In this document: piece after piece, positions 50,035-57,776 of the stretch
Position numbering within the stretch: position 1 is the stretch's first letter
How the letters are laid out: every line of letters starts with the position of its first letter
Origin: Phlebotomus papatasi
Taxonomy: Eukaryota; Arthropoda; Insecta; Diptera; Psychodidae
Assembly (NCBI RefSeq): GCF_024763615.1
Contig: NW_026604982.1
Span: 1-64,000 of the forward strand
Reading direction: 5' to 3'
Length of the DNA stretch: 64,000 nucleotides
Notes under the pieces: model-generated
Databases searched by the model: none
What the model saw: the letters and a program-made list of their open reading frames with translations, nothing else
What the model was told of the DNA's origin: nothing
Position numbers and translations under genes: made by a program

Positions 50035-52984
50035 TTAATTGTCTGGAAGTCTAAGCAGACATAATTTGTTAACCGGGCGCCTATATTGACCCGTTGCAGT
50101 ACTCACGTCAACTACGCGTACTACTCCGTCCGATCCAGGATAGATTTTTACGATTTTTCCCCTACGCCAAGAATTCCGATCATGTTTGTTATCAATAATC
50201 ACAACGAGATCATTGACTTGAATCTGACGATCATTTGACCACCATTTTGGTCGAAGGGCCAACACCGGAAGGTAATCATTAACCCAGTGGGTCCAAAAAA
50301 TATCTGCCAACCGCTGGGACGCGCGCCACTGTTTTCTCAACACGAGGTCGTCATCTGAAAATTTTCCCGGAGCCTGATAGGTGGCTTGGCGCAATAAGAG
50401 GAAATGGTTGGGCGTAAGTAATTCATCATTATCAGTAAGTACCATTAATGGACGCCCATTAAGAATACTTTCCACTTCCGCAAATGCAGTGACCAATATT
50501 TCGGGTGTAGGAACGGAGGCCTTAAGAGTAGCTTCCAAGGAACGTTTTACGGAACGAATTAATCGTTCCCAAGCTCCACCCATATGCGGCGCGGATGGTG
50601 GATTATATTCCCATTCGATATTTCTCTTAGATAAATCCACACCAATACGATCTTGATCGATTTCTTTAAGCGCTTCCTTTAATTCCCGCTTAGCCCCTTT
50701 AAAATTAGTTCCGTTATCCGAAATAATTTTAACGGGGCTTCCACGCCTTGAAACGAATCTATGTATTGCCATGATACAAGAATCAGTCGTGAGTGATTCG
50801 CAAACCTCCAAATGAACCGCGCGGGTAGTCAAACATGTGAATATAGCTCCATATCGCTTTACTCGGCTACGGTTTAATTTGGTATCAATCGGTCCAAAAA
50901 AATCAAGGCCCGTATTTGTGAATGGATGTTGATACACATCCAAACGAGCAAGCGGCAATTGCCCCATCATAGGTTGGATAGTCTTAGCACGTCGTTTCTG
51001 ACAGAATACACAATGGGCTTCTATCCATTTGAGAGTGCGACGTCCCCCAATAACATGATAAAGTGGCCTCATTTCGGCTAGGATATAACGTGATCCTACA
51101 TGTCCTAGTCTCTTATGTTCTTCCTCCAGAAAAAGTTTGGTAAATTTATTTTTCCCACAAAGTATAAGAGGATTATTATAATTCGGCAATTCCCTGAGAG
51201 CCAACTTCTCTAGTCTTCCTTTCATCCTTATCAAGCCATTGCTATCAATTTCTGGAGTCAAGCGAGATAATCGTCCCCCTCTTGTAAGAGGTTTTCCTTT
51301 CTTTAAAATTTCTATTTCCGAAGAAAAGGACTCGGCTTGTGACTGGCTTATCAGCAAGTTTCTTGCTTGATTGAGTTCATTTACTGTTAGGAAGTTTGTC
51401 ATCGTTCGAGTCTTGCGTACACGATTTGCGAAACGTAGGACGTAAGCCATTGATCGAATCATGCGCCAAAAACTGGAGAATGAATTGAAATCTATCAATC
51501 GGTTATTCTCTGGTTTTTCGTCTATAACTACTTCTTCTGCTTGAACGACAGCAATTGGGACGATTGAACTTGATTCTATTGTAGGCCATGAGGCCTCTTT
51601 GTGCGACAAAAAATCAGGCCCTTTAAACCATCGTGACTCAGGTGTTAAGTCTGTGGGTAAATCAAAGCGAGTTGCTTCATCAGCAACATTAAGCTTGGTA
51701 GGTACCCACTTCCACTCATCCTCTTGGGTCAAATTATTTATTTCGGAAACCCTGTGACCTACAAAATCTTGGAACTTTTTGGGATCAGTTTGGATCCAAG
51801 ATAGTACAGTACGTGAATCACTCCACAAATAAGTTTTGTTAATCTTTATTCCGACTTGTTGTCTCACTGTGCAAGCTAAACGGCTTCCCAAAACGGCAGC
51901 CTGCAATTCCAGACGTGGGATTGTGAGAGTCTTTGATGGTGGTGCTAATCTACTTTTACCCATGACAAATGTGACATGAATTTGGTCATCACCGAAACGC
52001 AAGTAAGCCACTGCAGCAAAGGCTGATGAGCTGGCATCACAGAAAATATGTAACTGGACTTGTTGCTCCCTAACATCTTTTGTTGCAAAGCAACGAGGAA
52101 CCCGAACCTGATAGATCATGGATAGACCTACTACCCATTTTTTCCACTCTTTATGAGTGATCTCATCAATTTCTTCTGACCAATCAACCCCTTTATTACA
52201 TACTTTCTGCATTATCATCTTGCCCCCTACAGTTAAGTGAACCAGCATTCCGAATGGATCGTAAATACTCATTACAATTTGCAAAATTTCTCTTCGAGTC
52301 GGTATTTTATCTCCTGACATCAATGTACCAGGGATTCTTGAAAAAGTTGTACGGAAAGTTAACACGTCTTCTTTAGGATCCCACCATATTCCCAACACCT
52401 TTTCAAACTGTTCGTCAGAGTTTAAGTCGAGTGTTGGTGATGAGGAGCAAAGATCTTTGGGCACATCTGACAAAATAGTCTGATCCGACGCAATGAAATT
52501 CCGAATTACGAAACCCCCTTTAGAATGAATCTTAATCACTTGTTCAATAAGTTTCTTGGCTTGATCTGTGTCGTCACAAGACTCAAGCCAATCATCTACG
52601 TAATGCCGCTCAGTGATAGCTTCATATGCTTCAGGAAAGTCAGATCGGAACTCTTCAGCGTTCTTATTTTTAACATATGCAGCCAATGCCGGACTGCACG
52701 AAGCTCCAAATATAAGAACGCGCATCTTGTATTCCTGAATAGGCGCCCGATTATCTCTACCTCTCCATAATACACGCTGGTAATTTTGATCTAATTCCCT
52801 AACCAAAACTTGATGGAACATTTGTTCAATGTCCCCCGTGAAAGCATAATTTCCTCGACGAAATTTGAGCAACACTTCAGTTAAGGACGTCAATTGATCG
52901 GGACCCTTCAGTAATTCAGTGTTCAGTGAAACCCCTTCTGATTTCGCCGCAGCATCCATTACAATTCTTAGTTTTCCAGGCTTA
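50035..52984 (-). CDS. BEL/Pao Pol, C-terminal part: RT, RNase H and integrase
   Basis: The open frame reads from 53016, but its first ten to eleven codons lie in the nested DNA element; BEL sequence starts at 52984. Numbering from 53016, the RT catalytic YVDD is at residues 139-142, with FTGDIEQMF before it at about 59-67. RNase H residues are D327 (in FCDAS), E370, D400 and D446. Integrase has an HHCC finger (H634, H639, C669, C672), then D705 in LDFFGP, D767 in SDNG and E817 in GGAWE. It ends in a basic C-terminal region (about 935-985) typical of BEL integrase. The enzymes copy element RNA and integrate the cDNA. The N-terminal part of RT is cut off and lies beyond the insertion at 54511-54728. 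All catalytic residues are present, so this half decayed only through the insertion. Confidence 0.95.
52982..52984. repeat. Target-site duplication TTA of the nested DNA element, left copy
   Basis: TTA at 52982-52984 pairs with TTA at 54508-54510, directly outside the AGGTGTCTACAC termini. The Pol frame on the two flanks is in register when only one TTA copy is counted, which independently supports this boundary. Confidence 0.88.
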
Positions 52985-53159
52985 AGGTGTCTACACATTG
53001 GAGCTGATTTCATCAAGAATTATTTCAAGAATTTTTTAAAGAAAAATTCATATTTTTGAAGGAATTTTTGAAGAAAAATGCCTACACATTGGGTTTTTTT
53101 ATTTTCCATCAAAAATTTTTTTGACAGATTGCCATCATTTCCAAGTCTCTACCTCTTCT

Positions 53160-53685
53160 GACTGTTTTTCACGAAAATTTGTTGTTTCACTACTGGAAAA
53201 ATTGAGAAAAGCGTTTAGTGAAGTTGCTTGGGATAGTATTTAGTGAATTTGTGAAGAAAATCTTCTAAATATGCAAGGGAATAGTGTTTTTCTTGAGATG
53301 TCGTTCCTGGTGGAATCCAACCCAGCCTTGAAGGAACATTTCCTGTGATTTTCCTCCAGAAATTGCCGGAAGTTAATCCATCTGTGTATTCTTGAGGTGT
53401 TCCACAATACAGTGGCCTCGTACTCCATGGATTGCAAGATGGAGGGAAAGGAGAAAATTTACGGGCACTTTGGAATCTCTGCCTTGGTTACCAATCAAAA
53501 CAAGAGCTAACCAGAGCCACCGAGGAGATCTCAATGCAAACGAGAGCTGTCCGGAGCTACCAGAAGCCATCACTTGAACCCCCAGAAGAACATCAGAATG
53601 ATCTTTTATATCATTCACTTTCTCAACCACTAGGAACTCTGTGGGATTGCTTCCTTTCGAGAACATCAGAACTGGATAGCCACAT
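53160..53685. repeat. Left arm of a 1.07-kb palindrome
   Basis: Complementary to 53709-54234 around a centre at about 53697. The inner roughly 470 bp differ at only a few positions, for example GAACATCAG against GAACATCTG. Similarity falls in the outer part. The loop is 53686-53708. The arm contains a 106-codon open frame on the minus strand (53693-53373) whose counterpart is on the + strand of the other arm. I recognise no domain in its product. Confidence 0.92.
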
Positions 53686-53708
53686 GCCTTCAATTCCTCA
53701 TGTCAATG

Positions 53709-54234
53709 ATGTGGCTATCCAGTTCAGATGTTCTCGAAAGGAAGCAATCCCACAGAGTTCCTAGTGGTTGAGAAAGTGAATGATATAAAAGATCATTCTG
53801 ATGTTCTTCTGGGGGTTCAAGTGATGGCTTCTGGTAGCTCCGGACAGCTCTCGTTTGCATTGAGATCTCCTCGGTGGCTCTGGTTAGCTCTTGTTTTGAT
53901 TGGTAACCAAGGCAGAGATTCCAAAGTGCCCGTAAATTTTCTCCTTTCCATCCATCTTGCAATCCATGGAGTACGAGGCCACTGTACTGTGGAACACCTC
54001 AAGAATACACAGATGGATTAACTTCCGGCAATTTCTGGAGGAAAATCACAGGAAATGTTCCTTCAAGGCTGGGTTGGATTCCACCAGGAACGACATCTCC
54101 AGAAAAACACTATTCCCTTGCATATTTAGAAGATTTTCTTCACAAATTCACTAAATACTATCCCAAGGAACTTCACCAAACGCTTTTCTCACTTTTTCCA
54201 GCAGAAAATAACAAATTTTCGTGAAAAACAATCT
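53709..54234. repeat. Right arm of the 1.07-kb palindrome
   Basis: Inverted copy of 53160-53685. The mirrored + frame (53728-54021) matches the left-arm minus frame with two visible amino-acid differences. Beyond 54234 the right flank is about 98 bp longer than the left outer flank, so the outer parts have suffered insertions or deletions. Confidence 0.92.
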
Positions 54235-54507
54235 TGAATCGTGATGGTTTCCTTCAAGAATTCTGTCAAGAATGACTTTGATGAATTTTATTCCAATGTG
54301 TAGCCGATAATTTCTTTCAAAAATTCTTGATGGAAATTTCCTTCAATTGGATATGATTTTTGAAGAAATTTGTCTACACATTAGACAAATTTTCTTCAAG
54401 AATCCATCTTTTTATCAAAAATTCTCACCAATGTGTAGGCAATTTTCTTGAAGAACACTTCTTGAAGCTCATTTTTGATAGAAATTTCTTATAATGTGTA
54501 GACACCT

Positions 54508-54510
54508 TTA
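54508..54510. repeat. Target-site duplication TTA of the nested DNA element, right copy
   Basis: Matches TTA at 52982-52984 next to the complementary terminal repeat. Confidence 0.88.
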
Positions 54511-54728
54511 CTCGGGTTTGTTACACCAAAATGGGGCAGATACCAGGTCTGCCCCGTCTCTAGACGTTGGTCCTCATTGGTCACCGGAACAAGATATTTC
54601 TTTGAAATATATTCTTCCATCTTACGACAATATGCTTCGGCATATTGACTATCTAAAACCATCTTTTTCTCTACATAATACAGCCGTTTCATTGCCATCG
54701 CTCTGGATGGTGGCATGTTAACTTGATC
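54511..54728 (-). CDS. BEL/Pao Pol, N-terminal RT fragment
   Basis: An internal coding segment cut off at its 3' end by the nested DNA element. It contains MPPSRAMAMKRLYYVEKKM followed by TWYLPHFGV, the conserved region just upstream of the RT palm in BEL/Pao Pol. There are four in-frame codons before the ATG at 54716, back to 54728. That point is preceded by TTTATTTATTTAG, a plausible 3' splice site. The Pol frame continues in register on the far side of the insertion at 52984. As it stands the fragment cannot be functional on its own. Confidence 0.85.
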
Positions 54729-54824
54729 CTAAATAAATAAATAAATATTGTATTTATTTCAATATTTAATTTCAAGAAATTATAACTTTAAGTAAACTTT
54801 CATTTCAAAGTTTTGTTAATTCAC
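54729..54824 (-). other. Candidate 96-bp intron within BEL pro-pol
   Basis: In element sense the segment starts GTGAATTAAC and ends TTTATTTATTTAG. It is strongly AT-rich and contains in-frame stops (the first is the third codon). It separates a GLLW-containing BEL motif (coding up to 54825) from its usual downstream neighbour (coding from 54728). Flanking codons are in the same frame with a phase-0 boundary. The GT-AG ends, AT richness and frame fit an intron; a small insertion with chance GT-AG ends is the alternative. Use in vivo is not shown. Confidence 0.65.
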
Positions 54825-54878
54825 CTTTTTCCACAATAGGCCGACTTCAAATCTTCCCTCCTTTCGAACCACTGTTTG
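54825..54878 (-). CDS. Short in-frame BEL pol segment between TAG stop and candidate intron
   Basis: Eighteen codons that continue the protease frame directly after its TAG at 54879-54881. They contain GRFEVGLLW, a conserved block upstream of RT in BEL/Pao Pol. The segment shows that coding sequence does not end at the TAG. It is either degraded by a point mutation or read by stop-codon suppression. Confidence 0.75.
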
Positions 54879-55618
54879 CTACATCGAATCCAATGCCTTC
54901 TTATCTGCCCGGGCTCCTGATTGTGCTGTGGGAGCCATAACCCCAAAGTTCTCTGTAGAACTCGTGCTTTCCACCAAACTGATTAAACGTTCAGTGACAC
55001 ATGCTACCACCGGTTTCCGGTTACGACATCCATCTGATCCCGACACTACCCATCCGAGCTGGGTGCGACAGGCAAGCGGCTGTCGATTTCTTCTACCTTC
55101 AATTACTTCACCTGGCACTGTTAATTTCACATTGTCCTCGCCAATTATGAGTAATGGCTTCTCCTTCTTGAAGCTTGGTATAGGAATTGACTTCAAGTAT
55201 GGATATTGCTTCTTAAGTTTTACAACGTCCAGCTCCGCAGGTCGGAGGTCAAGATGAGTTACTACATAAGCATCTTTAATCAACCATTTTCTATCCCTTT
55301 CTGATATACCCTTAATGTTGAAATCGACAACTTTTGCATTCTTGTCAGTCACTACAGTGCCATCAACCCATTCGATGGCCAACCCAATGCTTGGGCCATC
55401 CAACTCTAAATACTCTGCAACTTCCTGGTGCATCATAGTGATGGCAGAACCAGAATCTAGTAGCGCCAAAATGTTAAGTGATTTTCCTGTATGGTTTGAG
55501 ACAGTGACAGGAATAATTCGCAGTAAAGTCTCGTTGCTGCCACATACAGCTACTTGCTTTGCCTTATCCAAATCATCAACCTTTTCATCCCTTTTTATCT
55601 CAGAAGTTACAACTTTAC
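54879..55618 (-). CDS. BEL/Pao aspartic protease region (DUF1758-like)
   Basis: Open from 55618, or from any upstream splice junction, to a TAG at 54881-54879. The active-site motif ALLDSGSA, a retropepsin-type D-S-G, is followed by the region expected of BEL proteases and by LACRTQLGWVVSG, a conserved block of DUF1758-containing BEL proteins. It would cleave Gag and Pol in particles. There is no good ATG at the frame start; the first near-cognate codon is TTG at 55571. This supports production as part of a Gag-Pro fusion. The exon-like start at 55618 follows TTTATTCTCAG, a good acceptor, and its phase matches the gag donor. The frame continues after the TAG with recognisable Pol sequence. 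Confidence 0.88.
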
Positions 55619-56206
55619 CTGAGAATAAACATTATACTTTCAGGATTGTCCCTTTCGTTCTTAGATCCATTCAATAATAAAATAATTAACCCTAAGGCGT
55701 AATTTATTATTTGAGCTAAGTGCTCATCCTAATAAACATATCGAGCATAAAGCTCGTCCTTGATAAGACTATTTCGAGCTCAAGCTTGACCTAATTGAGT
55801 GATGCACTCATCCTAAAATTTGAGAACATGGCTCGTATTTATCGAGTGATACACTCGTCCTTACAACACTTCGAGCACAAGACTCGTCCTTATCGAGTGA
55901 TACACTCGTCCTTATCGAGTTATTAACTCGTCCTTAAAACACTTCGAGCACAAGACTCGTCCTTATCGAGTGATACACTCGTCCTTATCGAGTTATTCAC
56001 TCGTCCTTAAAACACTTCGAGCACTAGTCTCGTCCATATCGAGTGATACACTCGTCCCTTTAATTATATCGAGCATAAGCCCGACCCTTATAAATATCGA
56101 GCATAAGCTCGTCCATACAAAACGTATCGAGCATAATGCTCATCTATAAAACACTTCAAGTGTAATGCTCATTGCTCTTTGTACAAAATGTGACATATGA
56201 ACTTAC
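55619..56206 (-). other. Candidate 588-bp intron between BEL gag and protease
   Basis: In element sense it starts with a consensus donor GTAAGT (56206-56201) after gag codon 437 plus one base. It ends TTTATTCTCAG (55619). Exon phases match: one base remains on the gag side and two on the protease side. Gag and protease would then be one reading frame, as is usual in BEL/Pao. The unspliced frame stops at 56169 after 11 unrelated residues. The interval holds the hairpin array. GTAAGTT at the donor and GTAAAGTT just after the acceptor look like a near target-site duplication, so an inserted, intron-like element is possible. Confidence 0.65.
55711..56176. repeat. Array of about 20 short hairpin units with variable stems
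   Basis: Irregular tandem units of about 20-24 bp, each a short inverted repeat followed by a TCCTTA-like spacer. Examples: CGAGTGATACACTCG (four times), CGAGTTATTAACTCG, CGAGCATAAGCTCG, TGAGTGATGCACTCA, TGAGCTAAGTGCTCA and GAGCATAATGCTC. The left and right stem halves change together between units. Some units are degraded, for example near 56080. The array lies entirely inside the gag-protease interval of the BEL element except for its last bases. Confidence 0.88.
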
Positions 56207-57518
56207 TCGGCTTTATATCCACATGCAGAAGAAAATGATGTGTCCTTGTACATTCTGGTACTTGACATTGTTTCACCATCCTGCATTCCCGAATTTTGTG
56301 TCCAGATTTGAGACATCGGATGCAAAGCCCATTTGTCCTGACGAATTTAAATCTTTCATCAGTACTCATCTTTTTGAAGCTCGGACAATCCTCAAGTCGA
56401 TGAGCTTCTGCGCAGCGACTACAAGTCGATGGTTTCTTCGTCGATACTGAACCTACTTGACGCGTTTTCCGGAATTCCTTTGTCGTAGATGTGCGTTCAT
56501 CTCTATCACTCTTTGGCCGGTCAGCTGTTACTTTGGAAATCCCGGCCAACCATTCCGAGAATTCAGGCAATCTCGCCTTCTCATTGTGAGTTATGTGAGA
56601 CAACCACATCCACTTCAAATTTAAGGGCAATTTCTCTTCAAACTCATTGAGTAGTCGACGATCTTGGAGATAAGAATTGTCATCAATTCCATCCAGTGCC
56701 AAAACCAAGTTCTCTACAGCCGATGCAAATTTTATAAAAGTTTGTCCATCTGTAGATTTCGGCCCTGGAACTGCTCTTGCCTTTTCTATTGCTGAGCGAG
56801 CTACTCTCTCGTCTCCCCCAAATTTTCTTTTCAAAATCTCAATAATTTTGTCCGCCTTGTCAGGTCGGGCGAGGAGAGAAATAACTGCATCTCTCGCGTC
56901 TCCCTCTAGACATTTTTGTAGTCTCAACACATTCTCATCTCCTTTATAACCTCCACTTTTAGTCGTACGTATGTAGCTGGAATAAAACAGTGGCCAGCTG
57001 GCAGGGTTTCCATTGAATTTTGGCAGTTTGTTGTCTTCACCTTGACGACTCAATAGTTGAGCCATTTTGTCTGCAAATACGCTGATAGATGCCGTATCTG
57101 TACCAGATTTCTTCTCAACAGTGTCCCGCCTATGGGATGTCTCTTCTAGTAAATTCTCATCATCAAACTCCTGCCCAGATTCATCCCAACTCGTCTTAGT
57201 TTGATTCCCAGTAGACGGAATATCCGGTAAATCATAAATCTCATCTGCCAAAACTGACATCTCTCCTTCAAAATCAGTCAATGTATTCTCATCAGATTTG
57301 CAGCTTTTATCATCCTCATCGACGTTCGCCTCGGTCTCAATAACTCTCTCAGCGTTCGTGAAATCCATCAACTTTTTCTCCTCAATTTCAATCAACGCCA
57401 AGGTCGCCATGGCTTGTTGTCTCCTTCTTTTCAATTGCTCCCTACGTACCTCAATCTCATCCGACTTCCGCTTTTTCTTGGCAGTCGACTGCAACCCCAT
57501 TCCAACTCCTGAATCCAT
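56169..57518 (-). CDS. BEL/Pao Gag
   Basis: 449 aa as an unspliced frame; about 437 codons are family-like. The basic N-terminus (residues 14-50) is rich in K/R and helix-forming. The capsid-like region (about 145-335, KLPKFNGNPASWPLF onward) is the DUF1759-type Gag core known from BEL/Pao. Three C-terminal zinc motifs follow: CX2CX3HX4C at 366-378, CX2CX4HX4C at 399-412 and a CX4C-HH-H motif at 418-432. Gag forms the particle and binds element RNA. The ATG at 57518 lies only 29 nt inside the 5' LTR boundary, giving a very short leader. From residue 439 the unspliced frame enters the candidate intron and stops quickly, so the natural product may continue into protease after splicing. Confidence 0.92.
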   Translation of the reverse strand: MDSGVGMGLQSTAKKKRKSDEIEVRREQLKRRRQQAMATLALIEIEEKKLMDFTNAERVIETEANVDEDDKSCKSDENTLTDFEGEMSVLADEIYDLPDIPSTGNQTKTSWDESGQEFDDENLLEETSHRRDTVEKKSGTDTASISVFADKMAQLLSRQGEDNKLPKFNGNPASWPLFYSSYIRTTKSGGYKGDENVLRLQKCLEGDARDAVISLLARPDKADKIIEILKRKFGGDERVARSAIEKARAVPGPKSTDGQTFIKFASAVENLVLALDGIDDNSYLQDRRLLNEFEEKLPLNLKWMWLSHITHNEKARLPEFSEWLAGISKVTADRPKSDRDERTSTTKEFRKTRQVGSVSTKKPSTCSRCAEAHRLEDCPSFKKMSTDERFKFVRTNGLCIRCLKSGHKIRECRMVKQCQVPECTRTHHFLLHVDIKPSKFICHILYKEQ

Positions 57519-57529
57519 GCTGTTGTTTC

Positions 57530-57547
57530 CTCACCCGGGGCACCAAA
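57530..57547 (-). promoter_or_regulatory. Candidate tRNA primer-binding site
   Basis: In element sense the sequence after the 5' LTR reads TT then TGGTGCCCCGGGTGAG. It begins with TGG, the complement of a tRNA CCA end. I cannot assign the tRNA species from memory. Confidence 0.65.
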
Positions 57548-57771
57548 TGTTAAAAATGCGTTGCAAAAAGTAGAGCTCTCCTTGAGCCACCTCTTTTCAG
57601 CCAATGCCATTTCACAACTGCTCGAAAAAGTGCAATAATATGTCACCCTATAAAAATCAGCGTCATGTTTTAAATTTCGACCGTTGGCGCTGAGGTCGAC
57701 AAATTCCGATTCAAATTCAAACTCACATCCAACGGATTTCACATCGAAGCTTTATTCAGACAATTTTAACA
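57548..57771 (-). repeat. BEL 5' LTR (right)
   Basis: 224 bp with TG and CA ends, identical by eye to 49768-49991. The promoter and poly(A) signals should lie here. An AATAAA is present in element sense (complement at 57751-57756). I see no convincing TATA box; TTTTTATAGG near mid-LTR is only suggestive. Confidence 0.95.
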
Positions 57772-57776
57772 AACAC
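57772..57776. repeat. Target-site duplication AACAC, right copy
   Basis: Directly follows the right LTR and matches 49763-49767. The interrupted satellite monomer continues from it. Confidence 0.93.

Larger units (their letters stand above)
52985..54507. mobile_element. Harbinger-like non-autonomous inverted-repeat DNA element
   Basis: 1523 bp. Perfect 15-bp terminal inverted repeats: AGGTGTCTACACATT at the left and its complement at 54493-54507. TSD is TTA. A 3-bp TWA duplication is characteristic of PIF/Harbinger transposons, so that superfamily is the best guess; no transposase is recognisable. The interior is a long palindrome (53160-53685 against 53709-54234). The motif CTACACATT or its complement occurs six times in the outer regions. 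It therefore resembles a foldback-type MITE. The insertion splits BEL RT. It is younger than the BEL family but need not have occurred at this locus. Confidence 0.85.
49768..57771 (-). mobile_element. BEL/Pao LTR retrotransposon carrying a nested DNA element
   Basis: 8004 bp between TG and CA ends, on the minus strand. It is flanked by AACAC duplications and bounded by two identical 224-bp LTRs. Element order: 5' LTR (57548-57771), primer-binding site, gag, protease, RT, RNase H, integrase, purine-rich tract, 3' LTR (49768-49991). No env-like ORF follows integrase. The BEL/Pao assignment rests on the gag zinc-finger trio, the DUF1758-like protease, the YVDD RT and integrase downstream of RNase H. 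Identical LTRs indicate a recent insertion. The pol region is interrupted by a 1523-bp Harbinger-like element, so this copy cannot make a continuous Pol. Confidence 0.96.

Noticed and set aside
52525..52770. + strand frames opposite BEL pol and gag
   Set aside because: They are shadows of the well-supported minus-strand retroelement genes.
57431..57742. Minus-strand frame spanning the 5' LTR into gag, partly repeated at 49750-49962
   Set aside because: It overlaps LTR, primer-binding site and gag in another frame, and the shared part simply reflects the two identical LTRs.
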